DNA from: Fidelibacterota bacterium
GTDB lineage: Bacteria > Fidelibacterota > UBA8477 > JABMPR01
Direction: 5' to 3'
DNA: 64,000 nucleotides
Assembly: GCA_016845065.1 (NCBI GenBank)
Contig: JAERTG010000121.1
Location: 1-64,000 of the forward strand
Notes under the pieces: generated by a model
Seen by the model: the letters and a program-made list of their open reading frames with translations, nothing else
Told to the model about the DNA's origin: nothing
Databases searched by the model: none
Made by a program: the position numbers and the translations under genes
In this document: piece by piece, positions 1 through 7,787 of the stretch
Numbering within the stretch: the stretch's first letter is position 1
Layout of the letters: each line of letters opens with the position of its first letter

Positions 1-125
1 GGAGATTGGATGAAAACTCCTAACGGTTCGATCCGCAGTGAAACTGCCGAGGGCAGGTGAACGAAGGAAGGCGAGCGGAATCACGAAGTGATGGAGGTTC
101 AGCCAATCCTACTCCCGCTACAATG

Positions 126-155
126 AAAAAGGTCACCTAAAAGGTGGCCTTTTTT
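126..155. terminator. Bidirectional rho-independent terminator
   Basis: A stem GGTCACC / GGTGGCC with a 4-5 base loop is flanked by an A-run on the left and a T-run on the right, so it can end transcription on either strand. On the minus strand it would end the LD-carboxypeptidase gene; on the plus strand it would end whatever precedes the window. The first 120 bases have no open frame of useful length. Confidence 0.75.
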
Positions 156-206
156 GTTGTATGGAGATTGGAATCAACCTTCGAGTATCAACTACGCCGT
201 CAGAAC

Positions 207-1253
207 TCAGCTAACTGCAGCACCAAGGAGCCTGATTGTACCTTCATCTGCATCAATCTCGGCTTCCACACCCAGGGGAATGGTAAACTTGTTTGAGACA
301 TGACCAATCATTGCTCCTCTATAGGCCGGAATCCCCAGAGGCTTAATGTGATGATCAAGTACTTCAGCTAATGTGAAGGAACTGTAACCGCTGTCGGCAT
401 CACAATCTGTGCATTTCCCAAAAACAAAACCTGCAATTTCATCCAAAACACCTGCTAGCTTCAACTGAGTCATCATTCTATCTATTCGATAGATCCCCTC
501 ACCTACATCTTCCATGAATAAAATGTGTTCCTTCCAATCAGGTAAATAGTCTGAACCCATCAAGGCGGTGAGTACAGACAGGTTTCCACCTACCAGTCGC
601 CCGCGGGTTGTGCCAGGTGTAATAGTCTGGATACGATCTTTTACCTGGGTCAGGTTGTCCCCCTTATCATCTGGATTCTTATAAGTGATGGCCTCGGCAT
701 CGAATAATAGTCGCTTTACATAGTCAACAGTGAAGGTATTCCAACCGGATCGACCAGATGGTCCATGAAATGTTACCATTCCAGTTTTGGCATAAATGGC
801 CAGCAAAAGTGCAGTAACATCACTAAAGCCCATGATGATCTTTGGATGTTTCTGAATCATTTCATAATCGAGATAAGGCAACAATCGTGCACAACCCCAC
901 CCCCCAATAAATGTGAGAATGGCATCCACTTCAGGATTTTTGTACATCTGGTTGATAGCCTCAGCGCGGACTTCATCCTTACCTGCCAGATAACCCCATC
1001 TGTCCATGGCATGTTCGTCTACATGTAGCCTTAATTCAAGTGCTTCAAGGGTTTCTTCAATAATTTTTAGCTTCGTTTTACTCCGAGTGATCCCTGCCGG
1101 ACTCACCAAACCTATGGTATCCCCTGGGTTGAGTCTGGGAGGGACGATAATATCTTCATTGGGATTGGCACTTACTATACTAGGTCGAAATGCAGCAAGA
1201 CCGAGACCGCTACATGCCAATAGTTGAAGCATATCACGACGATTAACATTCAT
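207..1253 (-). CDS. ldcA: LD-carboxypeptidase (peptidase S66 family), exported
   Basis: This is a serine LD-carboxypeptidase-like protein that would trim the terminal D-alanine from murein tetrapeptides or cleave related peptides. The S66 catalytic set is visible in 348-residue numbering: Ser144 in GFSDVTAL, Glu248 in FMEDVGEGIYRID and His318 in MIGHVSNK. The N-terminus reads NRRDMLQLLACSGLGLAAF, a Tat-like or Sec-like export signal, so the enzyme probably acts in the periplasm, unlike cytoplasmic E. coli LdcA. I place the start at the ATG at 1253 because GGAG lies 6 bases upstream; an in-frame TTG four codons earlier overlaps that site. It is a single gene, divergent from the cold-shock gene, and ends at a shared terminator. 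The family is clear; the substrate is inferred. Confidence 0.88.
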   Translation of the reverse strand: MNVNRRDMLQLLACSGLGLAAFRPSIVSANPNEDIIVPPRLNPGDTIGLVSPAGITRSKTKLKIIEETLEALELRLHVDEHAMDRWGYLAGKDEVRAEAINQMYKNPEVDAILTFIGGWGCARLLPYLDYEMIQKHPKIIMGFSDVTALLLAIYAKTGMVTFHGPSGRSGWNTFTVDYVKRLLFDAEAITYKNPDDKGDNLTQVKDRIQTITPGTTRGRLVGGNLSVLTALMGSDYLPDWKEHILFMEDVGEGIYRIDRMMTQLKLAGVLDEIAGFVFGKCTDCDADSGYSSFTLAEVLDHHIKPLGIPAYRGAMIGHVSNKFTIPLGVEAEIDADEGTIRLLGAAVS

Positions 1254-1536
1254 AGGATTCTCCAAAATCTGTATTGAAACATGTATATAATTCTTGAAAT
1301 CAGTATTGAATCCAACTTATAAATGTGGGCTTAGCATCCAACTGGAAACACGAATAAGGTGAAAATTAGATGATATTTTATTTATAAATTGTTGTTTACT
1401 TTCAGTTTTTGTTGTTCATATTCCCTGCGACGGCCAGAAATGTCCATTAGGACGGAAATGCTTTTTGCAGATGTATGTAAAAAAGCCTGGCTAAAAAAAA
1501 GCTGCCAAAGGCAGTAAGTTTAAGAAAGAGGTACAA

Positions 1537-1749
1537 ATGACTGATCAACTAGTCAACGGCGTAGTCAAATGGTTTAACGATTCAAAAGGCTACGGTTTTA
1601 TCCAGCAGGAAGATGGTCCAGACGTGTTTGTGCATTATCGCGCAATCAACGGTTCCGGACACGTATCATTGAAAGAAGGACAAAACGTTACTTTGAATGT
1701 TACACAGGGCGAAAAAGGTCCACAGGCAGAGAACGTTACTGCTGTATAA
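1537..1749 (+). CDS. Cold-shock domain protein (CspA family)
   Basis: This 70-residue single cold-shock domain binds single-stranded RNA or DNA and acts as an RNA chaperone. The RNP1 motif KGYGFI and the RNP2 motif VFVHY are intact, as is the opening [15 protein letters not shown] pattern; the length is normal for CspA. The start follows AAGAGG. The 270 bases upstream hold no other gene and include short hairpins (GTCC/GGAC near 1441-1452, CTGCC/GGCAG near 1502-1514). A long structured leader is typical of cold-shock mRNAs, but temperature control here is inferred. A strong terminator follows directly. Confidence 0.95.
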   Translation: MTDQLVNGVVKWFNDSKGYGFIQQEDGPDVFVHYRAINGSGHVSLKEGQNVTLNVTQGEKGPQAENVTAV

Positions 1750-1771
1750 TTCTTTAAATCAAAGAATTTAT

Positions 1772-1807
1772 AAAAAGCCGGACTCCCAGGAGGCCGGCTT
1801 TTTTTTT
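1772..1807. terminator. Strong bidirectional terminator
   Basis: AAAAAGCCGG and CCGGCTTTTT arms, continued by CTCC/GGAG, form a stem of about 14 pairs with T-runs on both strands. It separates the cold-shock gene from the convergent hydrolase gene. Confidence 0.9.
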
Positions 1808-1825
1808 CTGGATTTTTAATCACAC

Positions 1826-2887
1826 CTATCTGAAGGACGGAGTCTCCATCCGGATAAATTGGTCGTAACAACGCTTACCAAAATATTCATAACCAACACT
1901 CTCTGATTTTTCCCCCGCCAGAACACTGTGAATAAAACCGTTTAACTCTACCTGTTCAGTATGAAAGATTCCACGAGTAGGATTCTGTTTAAGAAGAATC
2001 AAGACCTGGTCGTCTTTTGAGCGATACTGAATAATTTCTTCTTGAATATCCGTTTTAGCTAAGAAGCGGTTCTCCCCTAATTCAGTAATCATCATTTTTG
2101 AACGGTACCAGGTGCCACCGGTAGCACTTACAAAGGGCTTTCCCTCATATAGGGCTATACTGTCATTGTAGGCAAAGACGGTGAGGTGATTATCCTCATC
2201 AGAATTGAGCCAGGAGTCTATTTTTCTCCCAATGGCTGCATTATAACCATAGTTGCTATCGATAAACCCAATTCGCTTTATCCATCTCGGGATCATCTCA
2301 CGTGATTCGATGAGACCATTGATAAAACTCCCGCCACCACTATGACTAATTAAGAAAACTCTGGCATGAGGATACATGGATCTAAGTGAGTCAGTCACCT
2401 TGGTAATCATGGCACCATAATTTATATGAGACTCCTTCCAGGCTGGCCAACTCAGCTCAGGAGCTTCAAGATAGACTACCGTATATCGCTCTGAAGTGTT
2501 TTCCCTTAGCCATTTGATCTGCGCATCGATATGCTGGATATTGAAATGCCAATCATCGGTCTTATGCTTCCCCATGGTCCATTCAATACTATTGCCATTG
2601 GGAAGGGCATATAGAATCAGCGTCCGTGGGGAGTCGAATAACCCCTCAGTTTCATAGGGATCATCTACTACCACCCGAATACTATCCAAAATATATAATT
2701 CACTATATGGCGACTTTGGCTCTACACCGATGAGCCCATCGGCTTCTGCAACTATTTCACTCCCTTCCTGGGCAGGCATGCCCGGGAGTCGAATTGACCG
2801 ATCATCAACAATGGGAAAATTATTAGGATTGCCGCAATTAAAAATAACAATCCCAGAGATAATGGATATCCAGTGAAAATATTTCAT
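1826..2887 (-). CDS. Putative lipoprotein with alpha/beta-hydrolase features
   Basis: This 353-residue protein begins with a hydrophobic signal ending in VIFNCGNPN, a plausible though imperfect lipobox, so it is probably membrane-anchored. A nucleophile-elbow-like SHSGGGSF sits in a context resembling alpha/beta hydrolases (RVFLISHSGGGSFINGL), preceded by a strand and a segment reading VVYLEAPELSWPAWK. The start is the ATG at 2887, which follows GGGAGGAAAGG; an upstream TTG at 2908 lies before that ribosome site. An esterase, peptidase or depolymerase role is possible, but I do not recognise a named family. It is convergent with the cold-shock gene. Confidence 0.6.
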   Translation of the reverse strand: MKYFHWISIISGIVIFNCGNPNNFPIVDDRSIRLPGMPAQEGSEIVAEADGLIGVEPKSPYSELYILDSIRVVVDDPYETEGLFDSPRTLILYALPNGNSIEWTMGKHKTDDWHFNIQHIDAQIKWLRENTSERYTVVYLEAPELSWPAWKESHINYGAMITKVTDSLRSMYPHARVFLISHSGGGSFINGLIESREMIPRWIKRIGFIDSNYGYNAAIGRKIDSWLNSDEDNHLTVFAYNDSIALYEGKPFVSATGGTWYRSKMMITELGENRFLAKTDIQEEIIQYRSKDDQVLILLKQNPTRGIFHTEQVELNGFIHSVLAGEKSESVGYEYFGKRCYDQFIRMETPSFR

Positions 2888-2923
2888 GATACAACCTTTC
2901 CTCCCCAATTAAGGTTCTACGTA

Positions 2924-3646
2924 TCAGTTAGATTTATACCCTGTGTCAACTAACAGGTTTTTGCTTTTCCGGGCTTCGGTGACCAGGGCATCACAGCGTT
3001 CATTCTCAGTATTTCCAGCATGCCCTTTTACCCAGCGAAACTCAACCTCATGATCACGAAGTAGTTCAATCAACTCTTCCCAGAGGTCGATATTTTCCGG
3101 GCGTTTCCCATCGGACTTCTTCCAGCCTCTTTTTTTCCATCCGTATACCCAACGTTTGGTGATGGAATCCACAACATATTTTGAATCAGTATGCAGAATA
3201 ACTTTGGAAGGTTCATTCAGTGCCTGCAGCGCAACGATTACTGCCATCATCTCCATACGGTTATTGGTGGTTAGCTGATAACCTGCAGACAACTCTTTGC
3301 GCTTTCTGCCCTTTTGCAGGACGATGCCATATCCTCCTACACCCGGGTTGGGTGAGGCGCCTCCATCGGTGTGAATTATGATCATTCCACTGGATGCAGA
3401 CGAGGATGTTTTTAGTCCGTTTGAACTTATAGCTGCTTGTGTCTTGATTAGGTCGATGAGAGGCTGTGCCACGGGTTCTTTTGCTGTGAGGACACAATCT
3501 CTTAGCCACTCAATGGCTTCGGTCCTGCGAGAGAAACTTTTATACTTTGCTCCCTTAAATCCTTTTACCTGGAGAGAGGCTGTATCCCAGGAATCATAAA
3601 TCCCAGGTTTATGCCCCTGAAAAACCGCATATACTTTCTTGCTCAT
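2924..3646 (-). CDS. rnhA: Ribonuclease HI with N-terminal hybrid-binding domain
   Basis: The protein degrades the RNA strand of RNA-DNA hybrids. Residues 1-50 (VYAVFQGHKPGIYDSW, then FKGAKYKSF and EAIEWL) match the hybrid-binding or viroplasmin-like domain found at the N-terminus of many RNase H1 proteins. Residues 88-235 are the catalytic domain, with the metal ligands Asp94 (HTDGGA), Glu132 (NNRMEMMAV), Asp154 (LHTDSKYV) and Asp219 (ERCDAL) all present. A Ser/Thr-rich linker separates the two. At 240 residues it has the two-domain RNase H1 size rather than the 155 residues of E. coli RnhA. The ribosome site is weak. Confidence 0.95.
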   Translation of the reverse strand: MSKKVYAVFQGHKPGIYDSWDTASLQVKGFKGAKYKSFSRRTEAIEWLRDCVLTAKEPVAQPLIDLIKTQAAISSNGLKTSSSASSGMIIIHTDGGASPNPGVGGYGIVLQKGRKRKELSAGYQLTTNNRMEMMAVIVALQALNEPSKVILHTDSKYVVDSITKRWVYGWKKRGWKKSDGKRPENIDLWEELIELLRDHEVEFRWVKGHAGNTENERCDALVTEARKSKNLLVDTGYKSN

Positions 3647-3695
3647 ACTCGTACTAAAGAATAAGAGGTTAAAAGGATTGTTTCAGAGTTATTTC

Positions 3696-4286
3696 TCACC
3701 CAAGGAATTTGAATAAAATGAAAGTTGCTCCAAGAACAAAGAGAGTCCCAAAAAATCTATGGTAATGCAGTACAAAATTATCAAAGCCATGATTCATTTT
3801 TTCTAAAGGGAGTAGTATGAGACCGGCATTTACCCATGTGTTTAGTTTTTTATTGATACTTTTCAATTTATCTGGGGCAAATGCTAAAAATCCCCACATG
3901 GGAAGTCCCAATACGATGACTACAAGCAGAAACCATTTCATGGCTTCAAGGAAAATCGCCAAACTCAATCCGACTTCAGAGTTACCTGTCGCTGCAAGCA
4001 CTTGATCCATATCAGGCATCCTATAGGCAATTAAGAAAAAACCTATGATTGAGACAATCATCATGATTACACCAATCAGAAGATTATTTTTGAAGTAGAA
4101 TGAATCAGTTTCATGGACGACATCCAATGGCTTGGTCCATTTCGAGCCAGAATACCACTTATTACCAAGGTGAGACCATTTAGCTACCAGATCAGGTTTG
4201 AAGAATAAAAGAGCACCTATTACAATTGCCAATATGCCACCGACAATAAAAAACAGTTCTATCATTTCAAGATACATTTCAGCCAT
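3696..4286 (-). CDS. Membrane protein with internal duplication, function unknown
   Basis: This 196-residue protein has about four membrane segments (near 10-30, 65-90, 108-130 and 175-195) and no recognised family. It appears to be an internal repeat: a first unit with FFKPDLVAKWSHLGNKW, then PLDVVHETDSFYFKNN, then a membrane helix, is echoed by AFAPDKLKSINKKLNTW, then PLEKMNHGFDNFVLHYH, then a helix. The second copy carries several His residues before the last helix. GGGAGG precedes the ATG. It stands alone between rnhA and the divergent typA. Confidence 0.55.
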   Translation of the reverse strand: MAEMYLEMIELFFIVGGILAIVIGALLFFKPDLVAKWSHLGNKWYSGSKWTKPLDVVHETDSFYFKNNLLIGVIMMIVSIIGFFLIAYRMPDMDQVLAATGNSEVGLSLAIFLEAMKWFLLVVIVLGLPMWGFLAFAPDKLKSINKKLNTWVNAGLILLPLEKMNHGFDNFVLHYHRFFGTLFVLGATFILFKFLG

Positions 4287-4461
4287 TGTGAGCCTCCCAA
4301 CTATATCAACACCATCGTATGTTTATGTTCGGCATTAAACTAATCATTCAATACAAACAATCCAACGGCTTGCTTTAATTCGATTTAAAGACTTGGTGAA
4401 CTCATTTTTTCATTGTAATCAGTCCTGTTAGAACGCATCCTGCACGCGCTTTTTTTAACTA

Positions 4462-4496
4462 TATAATTTTGTGGTGTTTCCGATGGGGAAATCCAC
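4462..4496 (+). promoter_or_regulatory. Probable typA -10 element and 5' leader hairpin
   Basis: A perfect TATAAT lies at 4462-4467, with no clear -35. Directly after it, 4471-4496 can fold as GTGG..TTTCC / GGAAA..CCAC with a 5-base loop, which would sit at the extreme 5' end of the typA message. Further upstream, 4373-4390 is a near-palindrome, CTTTAATTCGATTTAAAG. Function is inferred from position only. Confidence 0.4.
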
Positions 4497-4511
4497 GTTG
4501 AGAGGATATAA

Positions 4512-6344
4512 ATGCGCAAAGATAATTTTAGAAATATCGCCATTATCGCCCACGTTGATCATGGAAAAACAACCCTGGTTGATGGCATGCTAAGACAGAG
4601 CGGTATTTTCCGTGACAATCAGGCGCTAACTGATAGAGTCATGGACAATATGGATTTGGAGCGTGAACGCGGTATCACCATCAGCGCAAAAAACACTGCA
4701 ATTGAGTACAACGGTGTAAAAATCAATATTATTGATACGCCTGGGCACGCCGACTTCGGTGGGGAAGTTGAACGAGGTCTCAATCTTGTAGATGGTGCCA
4801 TGTTACTGGTAGATGCCAGTGAAGGTCCCCTACCTCAAACTCGCTTTGTCGTCAAAAAGGCTCTTGAAAAAGATCTACGCATCATCCTTGTCATCAATAA
4901 GATTGATAGACCAGATTCTCGCATTGCTGAGGTAATAGATGAAGTCTTTGACCTATTTATTGATCTGGATGCCACAGAAGAGCAAATTGATTTTCCCATT
5001 TTGTATACCATTGCAAAGGATGGTGTGGCACACACAGACCTCGAAGACGACTCAACTGATCTCCGACCTCTCTTTGATACAATCATAGATTATATCCAGG
5101 GACCTGAAGCCATTGATGATCATGTTCCACAATTTCTCATCGCCAATCTGGATTACGATGCATATGTCGGTCAGATCGCCATTGGTCGATTAAAGAATGG
5201 CGTGCTGAAAATGGGGACTAACTATCTCCTGGCTGGTGAACACAAACAGACACCTAATGTAAAATTTTCGGCTCTGTACACTTTTGAGGGTCTTCGTCGT
5301 CAGCAGGTAGAGGAGGTTGAAGCGGGTGATATCATCGCCTTTGCTGGAATAGATACCATCACTATTGGAGATACAATCACATCAATTGAGGATCCCGCAC
5401 TCCTACCTCGAATCCACGTTGATGAGCCCACTGTATCCATGATTTTTTATGTGAATACATCTCCTTTTGCAGGCCAGGATGGTAAATATCTGACTTCAAG
5501 ACACATTCTCGCCCGCCTGGAAAAAGAAATGCGACTGAATGTTGCTCTTCAAATTGAACAACTCAAAAACCGGGCAGATGCCTTTGAAGTAAGAGGTCGC
5601 GGTGAGCTGCAGATGGCAGTTCTCATCGAGACCATGCGTCGTGAAGGCTATGAGTTTATGGTTTCCAAACCCCGCGTTATTACCAAAGATATAGATGGTA
5701 AGGTTTCGGAACCTGTTGAAATGTTATACCTCGATATCCCAGAGGAATTTGTAGGAGTGATGTCTGAAAAATTATCCCTACGTAAGGGTCGCATGGTGAA
5801 TATTATCAACCACGGAAGTGGTCGCGTAAATCTTGAATTCCGTATCCCTTCACGTGGTTTGATTGGTTTTCGAACGACCTTCATGACCGAGACAAAAGGT
5901 GCCGGTGTCATGAACACCATCATGGAAGGTTATGAACCATGGTTTGGTGCCATCCCCCAACGAAATACTGGTGCTCTGGTAGCGGATAGACCTGGAAAAG
6001 TAACAGCTTATGCCAGTCTGAGCATGGAAGATCGTGGCGAACTTCAAGTTGAAGTTGGGACGCAGGTTTATGGAGGTATGGTAATTGGGGAACGTAATCG
6101 CCCAGGCGATCTGGATGTGAATATTACACGTGAAAAGAAATTGACCAACATGCGTAGTGCCACAGCAGATGCAACTGTAACACTTAGGAAACCACATCTC
6201 TTAACACTGGATCAGGCTATTGAGTTTATTTCTGAAAATGAATTGGTCGAGATTACTCCAGAGAACATTCGTCTTAGAAAAATGGAACTTGATCCTGGAA
6301 AACGTCTTTCCCAGATGAGGAAAGAAAAACGAGCCGAAGATTGA
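4512..6344 (+). CDS. typA: Ribosome-associated translational GTPase TypA/BipA
   Basis: TypA is an EF-G-like GTPase that binds the 70S ribosome and helps 50S assembly and stress adaptation, especially in the cold. The G1 motif AHVDHGKTT lies at residues 13-21, followed by a switch region with RERGITI, DTPGHADFGGEV and NKIDRPD. Domains II, III and V and the TypA-specific C-terminal domain (FRIPSRGLIGFRT, then PWFGAIPQRNTGALV) are all present; 610 residues is the normal length. GAGAGG precedes the ATG. The stop overlaps the next gene start by one base (TGATG), suggesting translational coupling to the methyltransferase. Confidence 0.98.
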   Translation: MRKDNFRNIAIIAHVDHGKTTLVDGMLRQSGIFRDNQALTDRVMDNMDLERERGITISAKNTAIEYNGVKINIIDTPGHADFGGEVERGLNLVDGAMLLVDASEGPLPQTRFVVKKALEKDLRIILVINKIDRPDSRIAEVIDEVFDLFIDLDATEEQIDFPILYTIAKDGVAHTDLEDDSTDLRPLFDTIIDYIQGPEAIDDHVPQFLIANLDYDAYVGQIAIGRLKNGVLKMGTNYLLAGEHKQTPNVKFSALYTFEGLRRQQVEEVEAGDIIAFAGIDTITIGDTITSIEDPALLPRIHVDEPTVSMIFYVNTSPFAGQDGKYLTSRHILARLEKEMRLNVALQIEQLKNRADAFEVRGRGELQMAVLIETMRREGYEFMVSKPRVITKDIDGKVSEPVEMLYLDIPEEFVGVMSEKLSLRKGRMVNIINHGSGRVNLEFRIPSRGLIGFRTTFMTETKGAGVMNTIMEGYEPWFGAIPQRNTGALVADRPGKVTAYASLSMEDRGELQVEVGTQVYGGMVIGERNRPGDLDVNITREKKLTNMRSATADATVTLRKPHLLTLDQAIEFISENELVEITPENIRLRKMELDPGKRLSQMRKEKRAED

Positions 6345-7486
6345 TGTCTTTCCAATATCAAAAAACAAATACCTACTTTGCCCAGGTCGCCAATGGCCTG
6401 GAGGAGATGGCTGCCTCTGAGATTGAAAAACTAGGAGCTTCTAAGGTCAATCAGCGTTTCCGGGGATTACAGTTCAAAGCGGATACAGAATCAGTGTATC
6501 GAATTAATTATGGTTCGAGGTTGATCACCAGAGTTTTAGCACCTTTAATTTCCTTCGATTGTCACAGTACAAAATATCTCTACAAGACCGCCATGGACAT
6601 TCCCTGGGAAGAACTATTCGCACCGGATCAAACTTTCGCAATTTTTGCCCAGGTAAGCAATAGTGCAATCACACATTCACAATATGCCTCGCTCAAGCTG
6701 AAAGATGCCATCGTGGATCGCTTCCGGGAGAAGCTGAGACGTCGACCAAATATTGATTCAAAATACCCCGACATCTGGTTCAATCTACATATTGAGAATA
6801 ATCGGGCCGTCATTAGTCTGGATACAAGTGGAGGATCACTGCATCGCAGAGGATATCGCCTTGACACAGTTGATGCTCCCATGCAGGAAACCCTGGCTGC
6901 AGCCATCGTTCAAATGACAAAATGGGAAGGTAAAACCACATTTATTGATCCCATGTGTGGCTCGGGAACCCTTCCAGCCGAGGCCTATATGTCTCTCACA
7001 AATCTACCATCAGGCTATTTCAGGAAACGATTTGGCTTTATGAAAATGCCTGATTTCAACAAAGGACTCTGGACACATGTACGCAAAGATATGGATAGCG
7101 CTTTTGACGCCCCCCAGGAAATTCCAATTCAGGCATCAGATGTAGATCCTAGTGCCCTGAGAGTAGCTAAACGCAACCTCTCCCATCTACCCAGAGGTGT
7201 TGAAATCTATACTCATCGCAAAGATTACAAGGATATCACCATCCCCCAGGGAGCCACGCTGGTGATGAACCCACCCTATGGCATTCGTTTGCAGACTGGT
7301 GAAGATCTTTCGTCTATGTATAAGGAAATGGGTGATTGGCTCAAGCAAAAATGTTCTGGAAGTGAAGCATATATCTATTTCGGGGAACGCAAATACCTGA
7401 AGAACATTGGATTACGTCCTGATTGGAAGCGACCACTTAGAAATGGTGGCTTGGACGGTCGACTTGCCAAATTTGTGATGTATTAA
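6344..7486 (+). CDS. THUMP-domain class I RNA methyltransferase (RlmL N-terminal/Trm11-like)
   Basis: This 380-residue protein is an SAM-dependent methyltransferase of the RlmL/RlmK and Trm11 group, probably forming N2-methylguanosine in 23S rRNA or tRNA. The N-terminal half (about 1-160) carries a THUMP-like RNA-binding domain. The catalytic half has DPMCGSGTLPAEA (SAM loop), an acidic QASDVDPSAL motif and the NPPYGIRL amino-methylation motif, near residue 310. The E. coli RlmL second domain (RlmK) is absent, as is usual outside Gammaproteobacteria. The start is the ATG overlapping the typA stop by one base. Confidence 0.88.
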   Translation: MSFQYQKTNTYFAQVANGLEEMAASEIEKLGASKVNQRFRGLQFKADTESVYRINYGSRLITRVLAPLISFDCHSTKYLYKTAMDIPWEELFAPDQTFAIFAQVSNSAITHSQYASLKLKDAIVDRFREKLRRRPNIDSKYPDIWFNLHIENNRAVISLDTSGGSLHRRGYRLDTVDAPMQETLAAAIVQMTKWEGKTTFIDPMCGSGTLPAEAYMSLTNLPSGYFRKRFGFMKMPDFNKGLWTHVRKDMDSAFDAPQEIPIQASDVDPSALRVAKRNLSHLPRGVEIYTHRKDYKDITIPQGATLVMNPPYGIRLQTGEDLSSMYKEMGDWLKQKCSGSEAYIYFGERKYLKNIGLRPDWKRPLRNGGLDGRLAKFVMY

Positions 7487-7537
7487 ACATTCATAGCGCC
7501 ATAAGCCTGTAGGCTGTAAATCGTTTAAACAAATAAA

Positions 7538-7566
7538 TTGACAATCACTCGATCTCAGGATAACCT
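7538..7566 (+). promoter_or_regulatory. Probable sigma-70-type promoter of the B12 uptake unit
   Basis: A consensus TTGACA at 7538-7543 is followed after exactly 17 bases by TAACCT at 7561-7566. A start near 7573 would place the cobalamin riboswitch at the very 5' end of the message. This is a sequence match only. Confidence 0.6.
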
Positions 7567-7591
7567 AACAGCGATTTTTGTAAACGTCTCA

Positions 7592-7746
7592 TAGCACAAG
7601 GAAGCTCGTGAAAATCGGGCACAGTCGCGCTACTGTAACCAGGGACAATGCCGATATCACAATAAATCATCAGATTTATTGGGTTTGCCACTTCAAATCG
7701 AGGGAAGGCATCGGCGGAGGATGATCTGGAAGTCAGGATACTTGGC
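7592..7746 (+). ncRNA. Cobalamin (B12) riboswitch
   Basis: The conserved cobalamin-aptamer blocks occur in order: AAGGAAGCTCGTGAAAATC, then GGGCACAGTCGCGCTACTGT, then a variable arm with a hairpin near 7650-7682, then GAGGGAAGGC, GGAGGATGATCTGGAAG and TCAGGATACTTGGC. This is the standard B12-box arrangement of RF00174. It sits between a good promoter and a BtuB-like receptor, so B12 binding would be expected to switch the receptor unit off. The expression platform probably includes the ribosome site near 7774-7782 and the terminator at 7823-7850. Confidence 0.93.
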
Positions 7747-7787
7747 TTAGAGAATTTCCATGAACCTTCGCGAGAAAAGGGACCGGC

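Noticed and set aside
1-120. A complete tRNA gene at the window start
   Set aside because: Only an acceptor-end-like segment is seen; no D arm, anticodon arm or matching 5' strand can be folded within the bases available.
5850-6197. A 115-codon open frame opposite typA
   Set aside because: It lies fully within the conserved typA frame and has no ribosome site or recognisable domain.
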